DNA from: Schoenoplectus triqueter
Taxonomy: Eukaryota; Streptophyta; Magnoliopsida; Poales; Cyperaceae
Assembly: GCA_964058805.1 (NCBI GenBank)
Contig: CAXKVV010001855.1
Span: 1-34,897 of the forward strand
Length of the DNA stretch: 34,897 nucleotides
Direction of reading: 5' to 3'
The notes below the pieces were generated by a model. That model was not told the origin of the DNA. It worked only from the letters and a program-made list of their open reading frames with translations, and did not search any database. A program made the position numbers and the translations under genes. This document shows positions 10,141 to 20,347 of this stretch, piece by piece. Positions within the stretch are counted from its first letter, which is position 1; every line of letters starts with the position of its first letter.

Positions 10141-10643
10141 TAGTCACTTTAGTGGCATAGTAGCTACTGGCTAGTGCTATCGCCGGGTCAAGCAGCACAT
10201 TAATTAAAGTTTAATAAGAATACTAGGGGAATGAAAAAGACGCTTTTCAGAATTCTCTTCTAATAATACTGTTGCAGATTGCTTGTGAACTTATGGTGCA
10301 TCCAACTCATATCATCCGCCGAGCTAAAAAAGTTTCACATGTGCTGTTTTTTTCATTTGTATTTATCAACAATTTTGATTTAACACTAATAAATAATTTC
10401 ATGCATAAAAATTCATATTTAAATTTTTCTATATCTATTATGATTTTCTTGAGCCGTTGTGATTTTCATGTGGAGATCTCCATACGAAAATTTTCTACCG
10501 AGAATACTGACCCGTGGTGCAATCATATTAACTTGAGAATTTCACAATATCACCAAATTAATTTCACTACATAAGGGTGTTCTCATGATTTCGAATTGCA
10601 CTAAGGTAACTTAACTAATGTAACATCAATATCAACCCCTTTA
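10141..10643. promoter_or_regulatory. Gene 1 proximal promoter region with family B repeat copy
   Basis: The upstream region of gene 1 on the minus strand. It contains a second copy of the family B repeat at about 10368-10505, in the same orientation as the 2977-3175 insertion. The rest is AT-rich with no motif that I can assign; a TATA box cannot be picked out reliably. Confidence 0.45.
10368..10505. repeat. Dispersed family B repeat, second copy
   Basis: Similar over about 135 bp to 3038-3168, including ttgatttaaca, gcataaaaatt, ttatgatt, gagccgttgtgatt and a gagaat end. It lies in the gene 1 promoter; its outer limits are not visible. Confidence 0.55.
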
Positions 10644-10653
10644 ATGAACCACT

Positions 10654-11486
10654 AGAGTATTGAACACGGTCCGGTTCAAACCCGGACGCTCCACGGTCCA
10701 CGATCCACAGTCCCGCACGGTCCGGTCCAAGGCGGTCCAAATTCGAAAAACCCGAACCCGTCCCACCGTTGGCCCCCGGGGGCCGGACCCCCACGGGACG
10801 GTCCGGGACGGTCCACGGTCCGGTCCGGTCCGGTCCAAATATTTTTTTTTATAAATTGGAAAAAAATATAATTTATCATATTTTTAATAATAATTTTTAA
10901 CTAATTCGAATTATTATTTTAAATTGTTTAAAAATCTAATAGTACTAAAAAAATTAAAAAATTTGTAAAAAAATAAAATTTCAGAAAATTATAATTTTGA
11001 AAATACAATGAAATTTTTTTATCAACATGCTTAATTAAAAATGAGGTGAGTTATTATATTTTGATGTTATCTAGAATATATTTTTTTACTACACCAATAA
11101 TTATTATTATTTTTATTTTATTTAAAACTACACATAATAGTTATTATATTTTGATGTTATCTAAAATATTTTTTTTACTACACCAATAATTATTGTTATT
11201 TTCATTTTATTTAAAACTACACATAAAACACTAATTGTTATTTTCATTTTTACACGGTCCGGTCCGGAGGTCCGGTCCACGGTCCCGCACGGTCCACAGT
11301 CCGGTCCGGTCCGATCCATGGGTCGGCACGGGACGAGTCGACACGGTCCATTTTCGGGTGAAAGGAGGACCGACCCACCGTTAGACCGGACCGTGATAAA
11401 GCACGGTCCGGTCCACGGTCCGGTCCGGTCCACGGTCACGATCTGGTTCGAAACGGATCGGACCGTCCGATCCATTTCAATACTCT
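10654..11486. mobile_element. 833-bp TIR element with perfect 10-bp target duplication (CGGTCC-rich)
   Basis: Terminal inverted repeats agagtattgaa (10654-10664) and ttcaatactct (11476-11486) are bracketed by identical direct repeats atgaaccact (10644-10653 and 11487-11496), a clear insertion footprint. Behind each end is a GC-rich array of cggtcc/ggtccggtcc words (about 10665-10845 and 11252-11475), repeated in direct orientation, around a very AT-rich core. The core has a 90-bp tandem duplication (11050-11139 and 11140-11228). No transposase. The 10-bp duplication fits a non-autonomous Mutator-like element. It sits in the gene 1 promoter. Confidence 0.9.
11050..11228. repeat. 90-bp tandem duplication inside the element
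   Basis: Two near-identical units, each with gttattatattttgatg at its start and acacataa at its end, differing by a few substitutions and one base of length. Confidence 0.9.
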
Positions 11487-11496
11487 ATGAACCACT

Positions 11497-12181
11497 GGGA
11501 TGTGGTGCGATGAGAATATACGCGCAATCATCATCATCATTGCACCAGCATAGTGAAGATAATGTGAGATGGGGACCACATGCCATATTCAGCCTAATGG
11601 TTTTGACTCTTAAAAAGAGGGAGAGAGAGGAGACCTCAAAAGTGCTCTCCAGCTGCTCTCTGTTGGCCAATCCTTGGCACAAGTCCCCTCACCTTATCTT
11701 CTATTTTGGACTGAGAATCCTCGTTTAATTCTATCCAACCAAAATGTTTAATTAACTGCTATCAATCTCATATGAATTTCAATATTTGTCTTTGTTAATT
11801 TCAATTTGCAACTTCGGGTAAAACTACTCTATGTTGACTCATAAAACTAAGTCCTGTTACCCGCTTTTGATCCTTTTGGAGGTATATTATAAGCAGCTTA
11901 GATGGCATGTGCTTGCCAATTTGAGTCATATTTTTTAATTGCTATATGCCCGCTTTTGATCCTTTTCAGAGTAGCAAATGAAAGGGAGAAGCTCTATTCC
12001 TTCCTTTTTTTAATCAATACTTTTCATAATTTGATATCATTAATGGATATTTTTATCTTTTATCGGCTATTCCTTACCTTACCGATCGTTTTTTATTTTG
12101 CTCATGAATGGAGAGTTACAATTTAGAATGTGCTTTACATTATGCATGTATCCAAAAACTTAGATGTTTCCTAGAAACACC
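11497..12181. other. Distal upstream region of gene 1
   Basis: Includes a less AT-rich stretch at about 11560-11710 (tggggaccacatgccat, also loosely echoed at 19164 in the gene 2 upstream region) but no convincing frame. The rest is AT-rich, with cgcttttgatccttt twice (about 11861 and 11951). No gene supported. Confidence 0.45.
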
Positions 12182-12190
12182 CTTATTTTT

Positions 12191-12473
12191 AAAGGTAGCA
12201 ATCGGGTGGGTCGGATCTGATTGGGTTTAGATTCAGATCGGACAGATCGGATCAGTTTGATTACATAGAAGAAATCAGATCGGGTCGGGTCAATTTATAT
12301 ATATTGTGTTTTTTTCAGATCGTTGATAGATTTTAATTGGATTTGAGTCTATTTGATCTCGGATCAGATCAAGTCGAATTTAGATTAATTTGACTTTCTT
12401 AAAAATTGAGTTGAATACGGATCTGAACTGATCAGACGAGTTTCTCAGATCGCATCGGGTTCTACCACCTCTA
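12191..12473. mobile_element. GGGTCGG-type MITE (family A), copy 2, with 9-bp target duplication
   Basis: Ends aaaggtagcaat and ctaccacctcta are imperfect inverted repeats, directly flanked by identical cttattttt (12182-12190 and 12474-12482). Internal order matches copy 1: cgggtcgg words, a tcagtttgat/agaagaaatc block, attgtgttttttt, ttaattggat, then more ggatc words. The exact 9-bp duplication is the hallmark of Mutator-superfamily insertion, though low complexity of the sequence tempers that. Confidence 0.8.
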
Positions 12474-12482
12474 CTTATTTTT

Positions 12483-12782
12483 ATTTATTTGATTCTATCT
12501 GTGTTTGTATTGCATGTAGTATATTAGGTCTTCCGGATGATAGACGTTTATTTTTTTCAAAATCTTGGCAGCTGCCTAAGTTTGATATATGTTTCCGGTG
12601 ACAATGAGCATTGATGAATTGGAGTTTATTTTTTATTTTGTTATTATTTTTTTTAAAACTCCTACGGTGTCCTCTTGCATCGAGGGGGGATAACTCATAC
12701 GGCAAAGGAGAAAGGATCGCCTCTAAAACTTTAATTCTAGGCGGGGGAGACTGATGGAGCCGTCTCCCCCTCCTTTTTTTTT
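12483..12782. other. Intergenic DNA, no gene
   Basis: AT-rich to 12660, then a stretch with CT and GGGGGA runs to 12780. A 125-codon chance frame on the minus strand crosses this and the MITE border and has no plausible protein character. Confidence 0.5.
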
Positions 12783-12998
12783 GGACTCCGGACACTTTCG
12801 CAATCCTTTGAATTAAAAAATTGGTTTGAAAGATTCTCGAGTCATTGACAAACACCAAAATTCATAATGATTATTGAAAGTGCGAATCTCATACCTCGAG
12901 GTATGCTAAAAATATGAATCTCGATGCAAAATTAACGGTTTGAACATCTTTCGAACTAATTTTTTTAATTCAAAAGACTGCGAAATTACCCGGACTCC
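12783..12998. mobile_element. Short hairpin MITE (family D)
   Basis: The first about 52 bp, starting ggactccgg and containing tttcgcaatcctttgaatt, is an inverted copy (about 80% by eye) of the last about 52 bp, ending cccggactcc. The middle has a perfect 16-bp palindrome, catacctcgaggtatg (12890-12905). Total about 216 bp. Flanks do not show a sure target duplication. Confidence 0.7.
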
Positions 12999-13270
12999 TC
13001 CCTTTCCTCCTCTCCGCTCTCCTCTCTTCTCTCTTATCTCTTTTACAAACAACTTTGACTAACTCATCGCCTTGTCGCCACCTTTATACAGTGCCTCACC
13101 TTGACGTTCTCGACCCACGCCTCACTGCCGCCTCTGTAAATTATATTATTTTTATTTTTTTTATTTGTCTCTTTGTAATCTTTTTTAATGGAAAATTGAG
13201 ATGGTCGTTGCCTCCCTTTCAAAAAAAATAAAAGAAAAGAAAATTCTTACAGTGGAGGTTATTCTTTTAT
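12999..13270. other. CT-rich intergenic stretch
   Basis: Low-complexity CT-rich sequence to about 13080, then mixed sequence. No frame of interest. Confidence 0.5.
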
Positions 13271-13655
13271 GAGAAGGGATCTAATTACCACCATTTTTGT
13301 GCCACATCGGTGCCATTAAAATTAAATATTAAATAACTATTATTTAAATTTTTAAATAATAAAACTAATTGAAGGAATATTTTATAAATATAATTTTATA
13401 TATGTATACAAAAAATATGTCATTTCGATATTATTTATATAAGCATCAAGCGTCAATAAAATCAACGGATCAAATTTTATAATTTAGACACGTTACTTGA
13501 TGGCTATTCAAATAAAGTTAATTTTTTTTTATTTTTCATATACATACAACTGAGATGATATAGAATACATCTAACGGTTCATATTTTTAAATTTATATAT
13601 AAATAAATAAATAGACACCATAGGAACTAAAAAAATGATAATTGAATCCCTTCTC
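13271..13655. mobile_element. 385-bp MITE (family E) with perfect 9-bp target duplication
   Basis: Ends gagaagggatctaatta and its imperfect inverted partner ending aattgaatcccttctc are flanked by identical ttcttttat (13262-13270 and 13656-13664). The interior is AT-rich and non-coding. The 9-bp duplication again points to Mutator-type integration. Confidence 0.8.
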
Positions 13656-13664
13656 TTCTTTTAT

Positions 13665-15886
13665 TCTGCTTCAATCAAACCGGTAGTTTCCTACCCTTCT
13701 GTTAAAAAGAAATTTCAAATTATGTTCGCAAGAAACGTTTTAATTACTGAATGTCAAACTTATCCGAAATTCTGTATTTGTTTCCCTATTTGAACTTTAA
13801 TTTTTTTTAACAACAATATTCGTGATATAAAAAAGTTTGACAACATTACGTTTACTTGATCAATAAATGTTTTAGTAAATAATATTAAATTCCTCCACTA
13901 ACAAATCACAAAATGTGTTTAAATAACTTCTATAAAAAAACAAGTGTGTTTAAATAACTTCTATTAAATTCCTCCCCGAGTCCGTGACCTAACCTACTTG
14001 TTTTTCAAAAAAAAAATGAAACTCGGACAATTTCCAAAATAAAAAATTAAAAGTCGGACTGATCAAATGTTCATATCACATCAAAATTGAAGGGTGTTTT
14101 AACACCTAGCAAAATTCCATAGTTGCTTGTTTCCCACGGCAGGGGATAGGAGGAATCTAGTGGGCCAGACAAATACAATAAAACTATAAAAGTATATAAA
14201 ATGACCTTTTTGGGCCTTGCTGCATTGATTGAAGACCTTATTTAAATCAGGATAATATTATGGTACATATGATTTTGTACATTACGTATCTTTGCATGAT
14301 AGTATTCAAATTAAAAAAAAACTAATATTATAAATGTATTTCTAATCAGCTATACAGCAATAAATATTTTCAGTTACCATGAAAATTGAATGTACTCTGA
14401 AATTACTCAATAAATATTAAACGCTCGAGATGTAAACAGAAAGGCCAATTTGCTACTCACAAATGTTAATAACAACTCAGCTGTCATGAGTTTATGAGAA
14501 CCATTCATTTTCAGGGCGCGAAATATCTTTCCATTCTCTTTCTTCTTGGATATCATTAACTAAAATAATATTTTTTTGAGGTAATAGGACAGCCTCCTAA
14601 ACTTTTATTGAAAATTAACTGACATTATAACTAACTCGTAATCAAATTAGTTAATTTGAAACTAAACCAGGTATAGTTTGAAGCATAATGAGGTACTCAC
14701 TTGCGAGTATATACTGGTATAGTATCTACTATCTAGCCATCAATTATCAGACTCGGAATCAAGTGTGAAAAGAAAAGCTTTGTTTGCTTTTCTCCTTAAT
14801 CAGTCTTCAAAAACTTAGTTTACATATATTTTTTTATCTCAGTGTTATCATAATCGGATCTGGCATCGATCCGATTACACTTCGGGTCAATGGTTCAATG
14901 GTCCAATCGTTAGGCCAATCAATTAATTTCTGGATTTTCAAATACTTATATAATTATATATTTATGACGTATAAACACTTATTGATTCATATTAACTAGT
15001 TAATATAAGATTGATTTTTTTCCTAAAAACAAAGTGTCATGTTTCAAACTTATATAATTTGTTGATAATCAGTGAACTTTTTATGATAATAAAATAATAA
15101 AATATTTAGATTATAGATTTAAAATATTCAAAAAATATAATAACATAAGGTAAATAAATAATAATAATTTTAGTTTATGAATAATATGTAGAATCATATA
15201 ATATTCATAGTTTATTGTACTTGCAATTGACCTTTTATAATATCCGAAAAACCCAAGGTTTTGTGCAAATTTCATAAAAAAATATCAACTTCTGTTGTTG
15301 TGTTGAGAAAAATAAGGTCTAGTTCATGGAAGATAGCCCCGTAGACCTATTAAATCTCTTCACTCTCTTCCTCGGTTAATGTATTCATGTGAAATCAATT
15401 TTCAGAAAATCCTGCACGGTATTTGATACAAAATCAGCTAATTGGTCCGATTTTGAACGGTTTTTACTGATTTAGATGTTTTATTCAAATAATGGATTCG
15501 GATCTTGTTTTGTGAGGTTAAAACGCGGGTCGGATCCAATTCTGAGAAGACTACTTTATCCAATTGATCTTTAAATCTTATTCCGAAAAGAAACAAAAGA
15601 AGATCCAAAACCTACCTCATATAGCCTCATATCAAAACAGATGGTAACAAGTACTCTTACTCATCACAGAAAATACATGTGCAATTTCTCTGTATCTTCT
15701 TCTTCAAAGTAGATATCCAACTGTTTTTTTTTTTGTAAAATAAAATAAAATAATTGTAACTATACTCCATTGAAGGCAAGATCATACATTTATGGAAATA
15801 TTCGTTTGCAAAAGAAAAAAAGAAAGGAAAGAAAGAGAACTATTTACAACCATAATAATACGGAACAAGTCAATTTCACACAATAA
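13665..15886. other. Long AT-rich spacer on the 3' side of gene 2
   Basis: No gene is supported. About 14850-14940 (gatctggcatcgatccgat, tcaatggttcaatggtcc) and about 15420-15560 (gatttagatg, gcgggtcggatccaattctg) look like the two ends of a degenerate dispersed element, but no clean inverted or target repeats are visible. The remainder is AT-rich. The last 150 bp should hold the gene 2 transcript end. Confidence 0.45.
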
Positions 15887-15964
15887 TCACCGTCCCTTTG
15901 GGTTCATGATCTCTGAGAAAACAGCACTAGACGTGAGCCTGTCAGAATCGGCACTCGCAATGCT
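15887..15964 (-). other. Out-of-frame remnant of the conserved FER C-terminal tail (gene 2)
   Basis: On the minus strand a frame other than that of gene 2 reads RSIASADSDR, then VFSEIMNPKGR and a stop at 15887-15889. Gene 2 shifts off this frame by a 2-bp loss relative to gene 1 at about 15964-15972. The loss is at a different site from that in gene 1, so the two events are independent unless they are assembly errors. Confidence 0.8.
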
Positions 15965-18578
15965 CCTTTCCTGTGCTCATCGTAGTAATTGTTGTGCTAG
16001 TCGAATCTGTAGTAGGCTCGTCAGATAACTCTCTTCTTCCATGAGAAGTAAATGGACTGTCATCTCCTGAGGTGGTCGCACCGATCAGACTGCCACTCTC
16101 CTCGGCATTTAATTGTAGTCGCAAAGCAAATTCTAAGCTCCAAAGCACATCTCCCATTGTTGGTCGATCGATGCCTTGTTCAGCCAAACATTTTTCGGCA
16201 GTCTCAGTGAACTTTTTGAAGCATTGAGGTGCAATTTTTCCTCTAAGGTACGGGTCTATGATCTCTTCTAGCATTCCCTTCCTCAGACAAAACAGGGCCC
16301 ACTCCGCCAGGCTCACTTGCCCTTTTTGCAGATTATTAATTATGACCGGCTTTGCACATAACACCTCGAACAAAACAACACCGAAGGAATACACATCAGA
16401 TTTTTCTGTCAACTGTTGTCGTTTGAAGTACTCCGGGTCTAGGTATCCGATACTCCCCTTTACAACTGTGCTCACATGTGTCTGGTCCAAAGCGGGTCCT
16501 GTTTTTGACAATCCGAAATCTGACATCTTTGCAACCCTTTTTTCATCAAGAAGAATGTTGGTTGTTTTCACATCACGGTGGATTACAGTATACTTGGCAC
16601 CTGTGTGGAGGTAGTGAAGCCCACGTGCTGCACCTATGCAGATTTCAAGCCTTTGGTTCCATGTGAGAGGTGCATTCGGGGATTTGTAGAGGTGTTGCCG
16701 GAGTGTCCCCATGGCCATGTAGTCGTAGACCAATATCATTTCATTGTTCTCTTCACAGTATCCGATAAGAGATACAAGGTGGCGATGACGGAGCTTGGAC
16801 AACAACTCAATCTCTGTTTCGAACTCGTGGAACCCTTGGTGAGATAATGGATTTGCCCGCTTGATTGCAACCTTGGTTGACCCGGTATCAATTTCACCCC
16901 GGTAGACTTTTCCGAACCCGCCAGCACCAAGAACTCGTGCTTCATCAAACCCGTTTGTGGCTGCCAAAATTTCGGTAAATGTAAAATGCCGGCAGAGGTT
17001 GGCTGGAAGGGCGGAATTGTGGCTGCCAGTACCAGTACCAGTACGCATTCCAGTTTTATTAGTCTCTGTTGAAATGTCAGATTGCGAATTTGAAATACCA
17101 GAGAAAGGGAGCGAGATCCACACAGTTGTACCATCACTTATCTTACCCTCTTCTGACTCCTTTTCCTTCTTTCTTTGGCATTTGCATGCCACAAAAAAGA
17201 AGATATAAACAATTGAAGAGAAAAATGCAACAGCAAGAGGGACACCAATGGCCAAACCGACAATTTTCACAACCTTATGTTTTGAGGATTCATGTTTGTT
17301 GACATTACCCTGGGCAATTGGGTTTTGGGTTACTGGTACCGGGTTCAGACCGGAAAGATTTTTCTGCATCATGTCCATTTTAAACACCTCAAGACCATTC
17401 AATATAGCATCAAAGTACTCTGGTCTGGTTGATAGATCTGGGTGAAGTTCGACCCATATATTCATTTGACCTGAGCCAGAAGTGAGAACTATATAATCTT
17501 CATAAATAGGTTTACCAATCCCTCCGCTCCGTGCAATAACATCAAATTGACTTTGTGCGGTTTGATTATTGATGTAAATAAAGAATACCCGCTGGTTTAC
17601 CTTTGTTATCGGGTACTGTATCTCACAAAAATGGAATCTGAGGAGGTAATAGAATCCAGCATCTACAGTTAGAAGCCATGTAAGATTGTATTGCAGGTTG
17701 ATTTTTGGGTTCGGGCCCATTGACCGTGCAGTTTCATACACGCTAACTGGCGCAATATATTGTGGCATGCCTTTTGGATATTGAATTGTCACATTGGAGT
17801 CATTTTGAAAGATGACACCAAATGCTGCCCCCAATATATATTTTGCATCATCAGCCCATGAGCGGTACAAACCAGAATCTTCAGAAGTTGTTAAGGCCCG
17901 GCCACCTACATTGAGCCTGTACATTGTTTGGAAAGCCATACCTGGATCATATGAAAATTGAGTATGAGTACCATCCCCCGAATAAGCTGTTGAATTGCTG
18001 AAAATATCAGGTGATGACATGATCTCGATGCCATTTATAAATGCATATGCATTTAGGTGCTCTGTAGAAGGTGCGATGGTTAAATCGAGAGTGCTTGATG
18101 TGACATTGATGGAGAATTCCCGAATTAAGTATGGATAATTCAGCGCATTTACAGTCAGCAAGGCACTGAAGTTGGAGAGTAGTGTGTAAGGGCCGGCAAT
18201 GGCAGTGAAGAATGAGTCGGATGCAAGGTGGTTTGAGTAATTGAAAGGATAAAAATAGAGCCTAAGGAAGTAGCGACCAGGAGAGATAGGGAAGGTGTAG
18301 GTATAATTTGTGGTGAAGATACGAGCATAACGGAATGGTACTTCTGGGACTGATGGATCAAGGTACGGGACAGTTGAATTTTGGCTGGCTTGTTTAGAAA
18401 TGTATTTTGTATCGATATCTCCAACCCATGGGAGGTTGTTCGCGTCTCGGTAACTTCCTGATGTGCCGCAACTTACCAGAATATGTGTGATAGTAGAGTT
18501 TGCAGCGAAAGCTAGCACGGTTTGCAGGGATAAGAGAGGAACAAATATTAAGATCAGGGATGAAAATGAGCAACTCAT
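15942..18578 (-). CDS. FER-like: FERONIA-like malectin receptor kinase, gene 2
   Basis: An uninterrupted 878-residue frame, same architecture as gene 1: signal peptide about 1-25, malectin-like domains about 33-190 and 220-400, membrane span about 440-464, kinase about 545-815. Kinase landmarks: GAGGFGKV (551-558), lysine of VAIK (573), HRDVKTTN (667-674), DFG (687-689), DPE (714-716), all present. Expected role is a plasma-membrane receptor for RALF-type peptides and wall pectin, as for FERONIA. It differs from gene 1 mostly in the juxtamembrane and C-terminal parts and in a few kinase positions (KRANP for KRGNP, VVKGSIGY for AVKGSFGY). Its last residues (STGKEHCECRF) are out of frame compared with the family tail. 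Many N-glycosylation sequons occur in the ectodomain. It is 6.2 kb upstream of gene 1 in transcription order. Confidence 0.95.
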   Translation of the reverse strand: MSCSFSSLILIFVPLLSLQTVLAFAANSTITHILVSCGTSGSYRDANNLPWVGDIDTKYISKQASQNSTVPYLDPSVPEVPFRYARIFTTNYTYTFPISPGRYFLRLYFYPFNYSNHLASDSFFTAIAGPYTLLSNFSALLTVNALNYPYLIREFSINVTSSTLDLTIAPSTEHLNAYAFINGIEIMSSPDIFSNSTAYSGDGTHTQFSYDPGMAFQTMYRLNVGGRALTTSEDSGLYRSWADDAKYILGAAFGVIFQNDSNVTIQYPKGMPQYIAPVSVYETARSMGPNPKINLQYNLTWLLTVDAGFYYLLRFHFCEIQYPITKVNQRVFFIYINNQTAQSQFDVIARSGGIGKPIYEDYIVLTSGSGQMNIWVELHPDLSTRPEYFDAILNGLEVFKMDMMQKNLSGLNPVPVTQNPIAQGNVNKHESSKHKVVKIVGLAIGVPLAVAFFSSIVYIFFFVACKCQRKKEKESEEGKISDGTTVWISLPFSGISNSQSDISTETNKTGMRTGTGTGSHNSALPANLCRHFTFTEILAATNGFDEARVLGAGGFGKVYRGEIDTGSTKVAIKRANPLSHQGFHEFETEIELLSKLRHRHLVSLIGYCEENNEMILVYDYMAMGTLRQHLYKSPNAPLTWNQRLEICIGAARGLHYLHTGAKYTVIHRDVKTTNILLDEKRVAKMSDFGLSKTGPALDQTHVSTVVKGSIGYLDPEYFKRQQLTEKSDVYSFGVVLFEVLCAKPVIINNLQKGQVSLAEWALFCLRKGMLEEIIDPYLRGKIAPQCFKKFTETAEKCLAEQGIDRPTMGDVLWSLEFALRLQLNAEESGSLIGATTSGDDSPFTSHGRRELSDEPTTDSTSTTITTMSTGKEHCECRF

Positions 18579-18978
18579 TGTTTGAAGTTGTGTTTTGAAA
18601 GATTATTGATGGAATTGGAGTGTAGGTTGATTTGGCGAATCTAAGAGTTTTACTTCAAATCAGGGAAAAGGTCACCAGATTGAGAGAGAGAGAGAGAGCT
18701 ATTTTTTTACTGTGTCAAGAGCCTAACTGAAGAGAAAAGATACAGTGCAATTTATTTTACTAGTAGGCTGAGACTACATATAGTATATAGTGTTATTTGA
18801 GCTAAAGATGAGGTAAAATAGTCAACATAGACTTGAGATTTAAAAAAGGCATCCAGTGTGTACGTAGGAGGTGACTCGTTTAGTTTTATTCACTACTTTT
18901 CTCAAACCCAAATAGGTTTTCCTGTCGCCTTTGTTGTGCATCCTATCGTGTACCTAATTACATATAGTATGACTGGAT
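18579..18978 (-). promoter_or_regulatory. Gene 2 5' leader and proximal promoter
   Basis: The minus-strand leader has a CT-rich run, read on the plus strand as (GA)n at about 18682-18699, and a TATA-like stretch at about 18777-18793. A 5'UTR intron cannot be decided: donor-like and acceptor-like words exist, but none as good as in gene 1. Confidence 0.4.
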
Positions 18979-19428
18979 GACTGCAAACAGATTATAGAAG
19001 CATATATTTCCACTTGACATGTACTAAGATATTGCATGTTAAATATATAGTTAAGATAGTTTTCTGGCATAGAAATGTACCGACATGGCTGCTACAGATA
19101 TGCTTTTCATATATGTTCAGAAGTTTGAACTAGTCAAAATAAGGCAGATTCCAAGAAGCAAAGGTGGGGACCACATGTCATTATAAGGGTAGTGGATTCT
19201 CAGTTCTAACGAATTGGAATTGCCCGTGACCGTGAGGCTCCAAATGAGGGCTCATGTTTTTCCAGAATAGAAATCTGCGGAGAGAGTGTTGCCTAATCTA
19301 TACTTGCAAATTGTGGAGACTGGAGATGTTTCAATTTTTGTGGTAGATACTATTACTGATGCTCATGCTTTTCCAGATAATTAAACACCTCCATTTTGCA
19401 AGATTCAATCGGCTCCTCTCCAACTTCG
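18979..19428. repeat. Gene 2 upstream block, copy A
   Basis: About 450 bp beginning gactgcaaac and ending ctcctctccaac is similar, at roughly 80-85% by eye, to 28565-28984. Long shared words include gttaaatatatagtt, gttttctggcatagaaatg, ttcagaagtttgaacta and ccattttgcaagattcaatc. It lies 0.40-0.85 kb upstream of the gene 2 start. Confidence 0.85.
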
Positions 19429-19921
19429 TTTACTTCAACCAATCGTAGATGACGTGGCATGTGCATTTTTTATTTTTGGAAAAACATTTTTTTCTCTGAA
19501 TCTCAAATATGAGTGCAACTTTTTTCAACTGATTAGAAAGGCTCAAATGTTTATCATGGACACTTCAATTTTTTTTTAAAAAAAAATAATTTTCATCTAG
19601 GACCTGATTTTTTTATAGACAGAAAATGAAAATTTTCTTTAAAATTCTGTATGATATATATGAATGATTATGATAAATTATTGTTCAATTTTAAACTTTG
19701 TGCTATTATACATCGGTTCATGAAAAATATATAGTATATCAATTAATAATTTAATTAAGTTTATCTTTGATTTTTTTCTTTCATATTTCATGCGAATAAC
19801 ATAGAAATTAAAGATGGAAAACAAATATTTCAAAAAAATGATTCGTAAATTTTTTTCCTTTGTATTTTCAAATTCATATAATTGAAATCTATTATAATAA
19901 GAAATTGAAGAAGAAAGAAAA

Positions 19922-19926
<5 letters not shown>
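19429..19926. other. AT-rich intergenic DNA
   Basis: Nothing recognisable; AT-rich with homopolymer A and T runs. Confidence 0.5.
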
Positions 19927-19983
<57 letters not shown>

Positions 19984-20347
19984 GGTAGATATCGTGAACT
20001 TAACTCAAAAGTATAACAAATCATCTCTAAATTTTAATTTATCATGCTCATTAAAGTTTTTATATGAAAATCTTATGGGATGCAAAAATTTGGAGTGTTT
20101 TGAGTTTTTTAAGCCATGATTTTTAATTTTTAAAAATCAGCTCTAAAAATAATAATATATTTAATACTTGAACATCATTTTAAAAAATTAAAAACGACGA
20201 CTTAAAATACTCAAAACACTCTAAATTTTTACATCCCACAAGATTTTCGTATAAATAATTTAATGAGGATGATAAATTAAAATTTGGAGATGATTTAGTG
20301 TATTTTTTGAGTTAATCTCACGATATCTTTACTCTCTCTCTATATAT
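19927..20347. mobile_element. Hairpin MITE (family F) with microsatellite-bearing arm
   Basis: tagatatcgtgaac...aactcaaaa at about 19986-20010 pairs with gagttaatctcacgatatc at 20310-20328, and the inner arms pair too (ggagtgttttgag, 20094-20106, with ctcaaaacactc, 20211-20222). The left arm ends in (TA)n (19927-19960) and (GA)n (19961-19983); the right arm has short (CT)n and TATATA in the matching place, so the tracts appear to be expansions of terminal repeat sequence. The inner part is related to 33536-33950. No coding capacity. Confidence 0.75.

Noticed and set aside
10641..11475. RTGPDRG-rich frames on both strands
   Set aside because: Produced by the cggtcc repeats of the TIR element, open in several frames at once, as expected from simple repeats.
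12481..12858. 125-codon minus-strand frame
   Set aside because: It crosses a transposon target duplication and the border of a MITE.
14784..15560. Frame and weak paired ends suggesting an element
   Set aside because: Ends are not convincingly inverted and no target duplication is visible; kept only as a remark in the spacer entry.
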